Positions 14,451 to 15,650 of a stretch of DNA of 15,650 bases are shown here, in pieces (the stretch's first letter is position 1; each line of letters starts with the position of its first letter). The translations under genes were made by a program, and so were the position numbers. The DNA is from Deltaproteobacteria bacterium (GTDB taxonomy: Bacteria; Desulfobacterota; Desulfobacteria; Desulfobacterales; JAABPS01). The stretch lies in NCBI GenBank assembly GCA_019309685.1, contig JAFDFT010000014.1:1-15650 (forward strand), in the 5' to 3' direction. A model generated the notes under the pieces. The model saw only the letters and a program-made list of their open reading frames with translations. It searched no databases and had not been told where the DNA came from.

Positions 14451-14526
14451 GCCTCTCCGCCCTTCGGATCTCCCTTTCTCCGTTTCTTCTTTTTTGCCTC
14501 TCACTCCTCATCACCTGTTCCTCATA
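14451..14526. repeat. Pyrimidine-rich tract with GCCTCTC heptamers (array C, copy 2)
   Basis: An almost pure pyrimidine stretch on the plus strand. GCCTCTC occurs at 14451-14457 and again at 14496-14502, the latter followed by ACTCCTC, ATCACCT and GTTCCTC, roughly heptameric. It starts 33 nt after octamer array A copy 3, close to the 35-nt spacing between A1 and C1. It is more degenerate than C1. Confidence 0.45.
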
Positions 14527-14579
14527 AAGATTAATATTCGTTTAAAAGTGAATTGATGGCAAAGTAAAAAGTTCAAGTT

Positions 14580-14664
14580 TCCCGCCATCGCGGGATTTCT
14601 GCTTTGTTCCAACAAGCGTCACGGTGACAAAGAGCGCAGCGCAACGCAGTCCGCCTCAGGCGGA
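14580..14664. repeat. Cluster of three short hairpins
   Basis: Three compact inverted repeats follow one another: TCCCGC/GCGGGA with a 4-nt loop (14580-14595), GTCAC/GTGAC with a 1-nt centre (14618-14628), and TCCGCC/GGCGGA with a 3-nt loop (14650-14664). The last has the same stem as the hairpin at 2602-2616 in the MITE-like element. They lie just past the stop of the MBL hydrolase gene and could cap its 3' end. None has a clear U-run. With arrays A3 and C2 they account for nearly all of the 310-nt spacer 14372-14681, which holds no gene. Confidence 0.6.
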
Positions 14665-14681
14665 TTACAAACCAATCAACC

Positions 14682-15470
14682 TTAATCAATTTCAAATTTC
14701 ATTAGATCCTCCGCAAGAACAAGCGGGCCACTATATGTCTTCCGGCACTCTTTTTCAATATCCGCCTTGTCGCATTCAGGATAAAAATGCGTTAGTACCA
14801 ACTTGTGCACTCCTGCTAACGCCGCGATTTTTCCTGCTTCAGACGGCGTTAGATGTCCCTTTACTTTCAAATCATCCGGAAATGCTGATTCACAAATGAA
14901 AACATCCACGTCTTTTGCAAGCGTAATCAGGTTTTCGCTGTAATCTGTATCTCCGGAATACACAGCAGATTGTCCGCCTGAACTGGTGATTTTATAGGCG
15001 ATGCTCTCTTGATTATGTTCAACCGGCGCGAAATCAACCTTAAAATTACCAGGTTCAAGTAGATCGAAAGATTGGTTGTCCAGTTCCACGATATCCATTG
15101 TATCTGATCCAATCTCAATCCAGTCGCCATAAACTGATTTCAGGTTTTGAAAAAACGTATTAAATCCCTTTCCAGCTATTATCTTTAAATATTTTTTTGT
15201 CCGATTCCATTTAGAATATTTCATGGCAAACAGTATGGTTGCCAGCTCACCTGTATGGTCCGGATGAAAATGACTGTAAAAGAGATATGACAAATCAATT
15301 ATCTCAGTATCCGCTTCCAAAAGCCGCCGCATGGTTCCGGGGCCTGAATCAAACAGTAATTTACTCCCGCCGGTTTCCATCAACACGGAGCATGAACTTC
15401 GCTTAAGTGAAGGTACACAGGTTCCTGATCCGATAATTGTAATTTTTATACCTGAATAATTTGACGGCAT
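14682..15470 (-). CDS. Metallo-beta-lactamase-fold hydrolase, RNase Z-like
   Basis: A 262-residue soluble enzyme. It starts KITIIGSGTCVPSLKRSS and has KLLFDSGPGTMRRL, the zinc motif HFHPDH (His67, His69, Asp71, His72 in FYSHFHPDHTGE), a later His in VEHNQESIAYKI, the bridging Asp in YSGDTDYSE, CESAFPDD, GHLTPSEAGKIA and a final ligand in LTHFYPE. The pattern fits the tRNase Z/arylsulfatase-like branch of the MBL superfamily. It is shorter than bacterial RNase Z with its full exosite arm, so tRNA 3' processing should not be assumed. ATG 15470 is taken; GTG 15485 in frame would add 5 residues, and neither has a good ribosome-binding site (GAGGT lies about 14 nt before the GTG). It looks monocistronic. 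Confidence 0.9.
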   Translation of the reverse strand: MPSNYSGIKITIIGSGTCVPSLKRSSCSVLMETGGSKLLFDSGPGTMRRLLEADTEIIDLSYLFYSHFHPDHTGELATILFAMKYSKWNRTKKYLKIIAGKGFNTFFQNLKSVYGDWIEIGSDTMDIVELDNQSFDLLEPGNFKVDFAPVEHNQESIAYKITSSGGQSAVYSGDTDYSENLITLAKDVDVFICESAFPDDLKVKGHLTPSEAGKIAALAGVHKLVLTHFYPECDKADIEKECRKTYSGPLVLAEDLMKFEID

Positions 15471-15512
15471 TTTAACAACACGCACTTAGATAAATTAGTA
15501 CCTCAAATAAAC

Positions 15513-15644
15513 GTAAATAAAATGAAAAACTTTTACTAATTACATAGGGATTAAGGGTATAGCTTGGTTTATTCATATTTTTGTATATCTTCTATAGTCT
15601 ATAGATGAGGTATAAATATCATTCTTTATTTTCATTTTATTTAC
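15513..15644. repeat. 16-bp perfect inverted repeat upstream of the MBL hydrolase gene
   Basis: GTAAATAAAATGAAAA at 15513-15528 is perfectly inverted at 15629-15644. The 100-nt interior is AT-rich. On the minus strand the 15629-15644 arm follows GGAGG and contains an ATG (15635) that opens a 20-codon frame ending in TGA at 15573. The other arm ends 28 nt before the GTG and 43 nt before the ATG of the MBL gene. It could be the ends of a small element or a long-range leader hairpin. Confidence 0.55.
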
Positions 15645-15650
15645 CCTCCG

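Overview
The window looks like ordinary chromosome from a Gram-negative sulfate-reducer-type bacterium (Desulfobacterota, most like Desulfobacterales). This rests on the style of the proteins (DksA, long-form HisG, a CcsA-HemA-SirC haem cluster, an Elp3-like radical SAM protein beside rnc), a moderate G+C content judged by eye, and intergenic repeats built from 7-8 nt units. The assignment is inference; there is no rRNA or other marker gene here. I see no tRNA, rRNA, CRISPR array, prophage or toxin-antitoxin pair.

Layout: fourteen protein genes, thirteen on the minus strand and one (a class A penicillin-binding protein) on the plus strand. Bases 1-574 hold the N-terminal part of a PLP aminotransferase running off the left edge. 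Bases 797-2038 are hisI-hisG. Bases 2053-2694 are a long spacer with a heptamer repeat and a MITE-like element (30-bp imperfect terminal inverted repeats) ending 25 nt before the PBP1A-type gene (2695-5100). A convergent spacer (5101-5349) holds a large inverted repeat made of heptamers. Bases 5350-8135 carry a TIGR04076-type small protein, a TPM+PDZ lipoprotein and an Elp3-like radical SAM protein. Bases 8317-10331 are the overlapping run dksA, PHP phosphoesterase, rnc. Then come fabD (10449-11387), the haem cluster sirC-like, ccsA-like, hemA (14371 down to 11545), and a metallo-beta-lactamase-fold hydrolase (14682-15470).

How the genes work together: HisI and HisG are two histidine biosynthesis steps. 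SirC-type dehydrogenase, CcsA-type membrane protein and HemA serve tetrapyrrole synthesis and cytochrome c haem handling. DksA, the RNase AM-like PHP protein and RNase III overlap or nearly abut and could all act on stable-RNA synthesis and maturation. The PBP makes peptidoglycan and FabD feeds fatty-acid synthesis.

The most unusual content is between the genes. At least four families of degenerate arrays occur: octamers like GGATTCAA, heptamers like ACTTAAA, pyrimidine heptamers like GCCTCTC, and GAATATC-like heptamers. They recur in several spacers, mostly in the same orientation and in a repeated order. Structured elements (the MITE-like unit and two TCCGCC/GGCGGA hairpins) add to this. 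No previously undescribed enzymatic system is evident; the repeat system is the best candidate for something worth pursuing.
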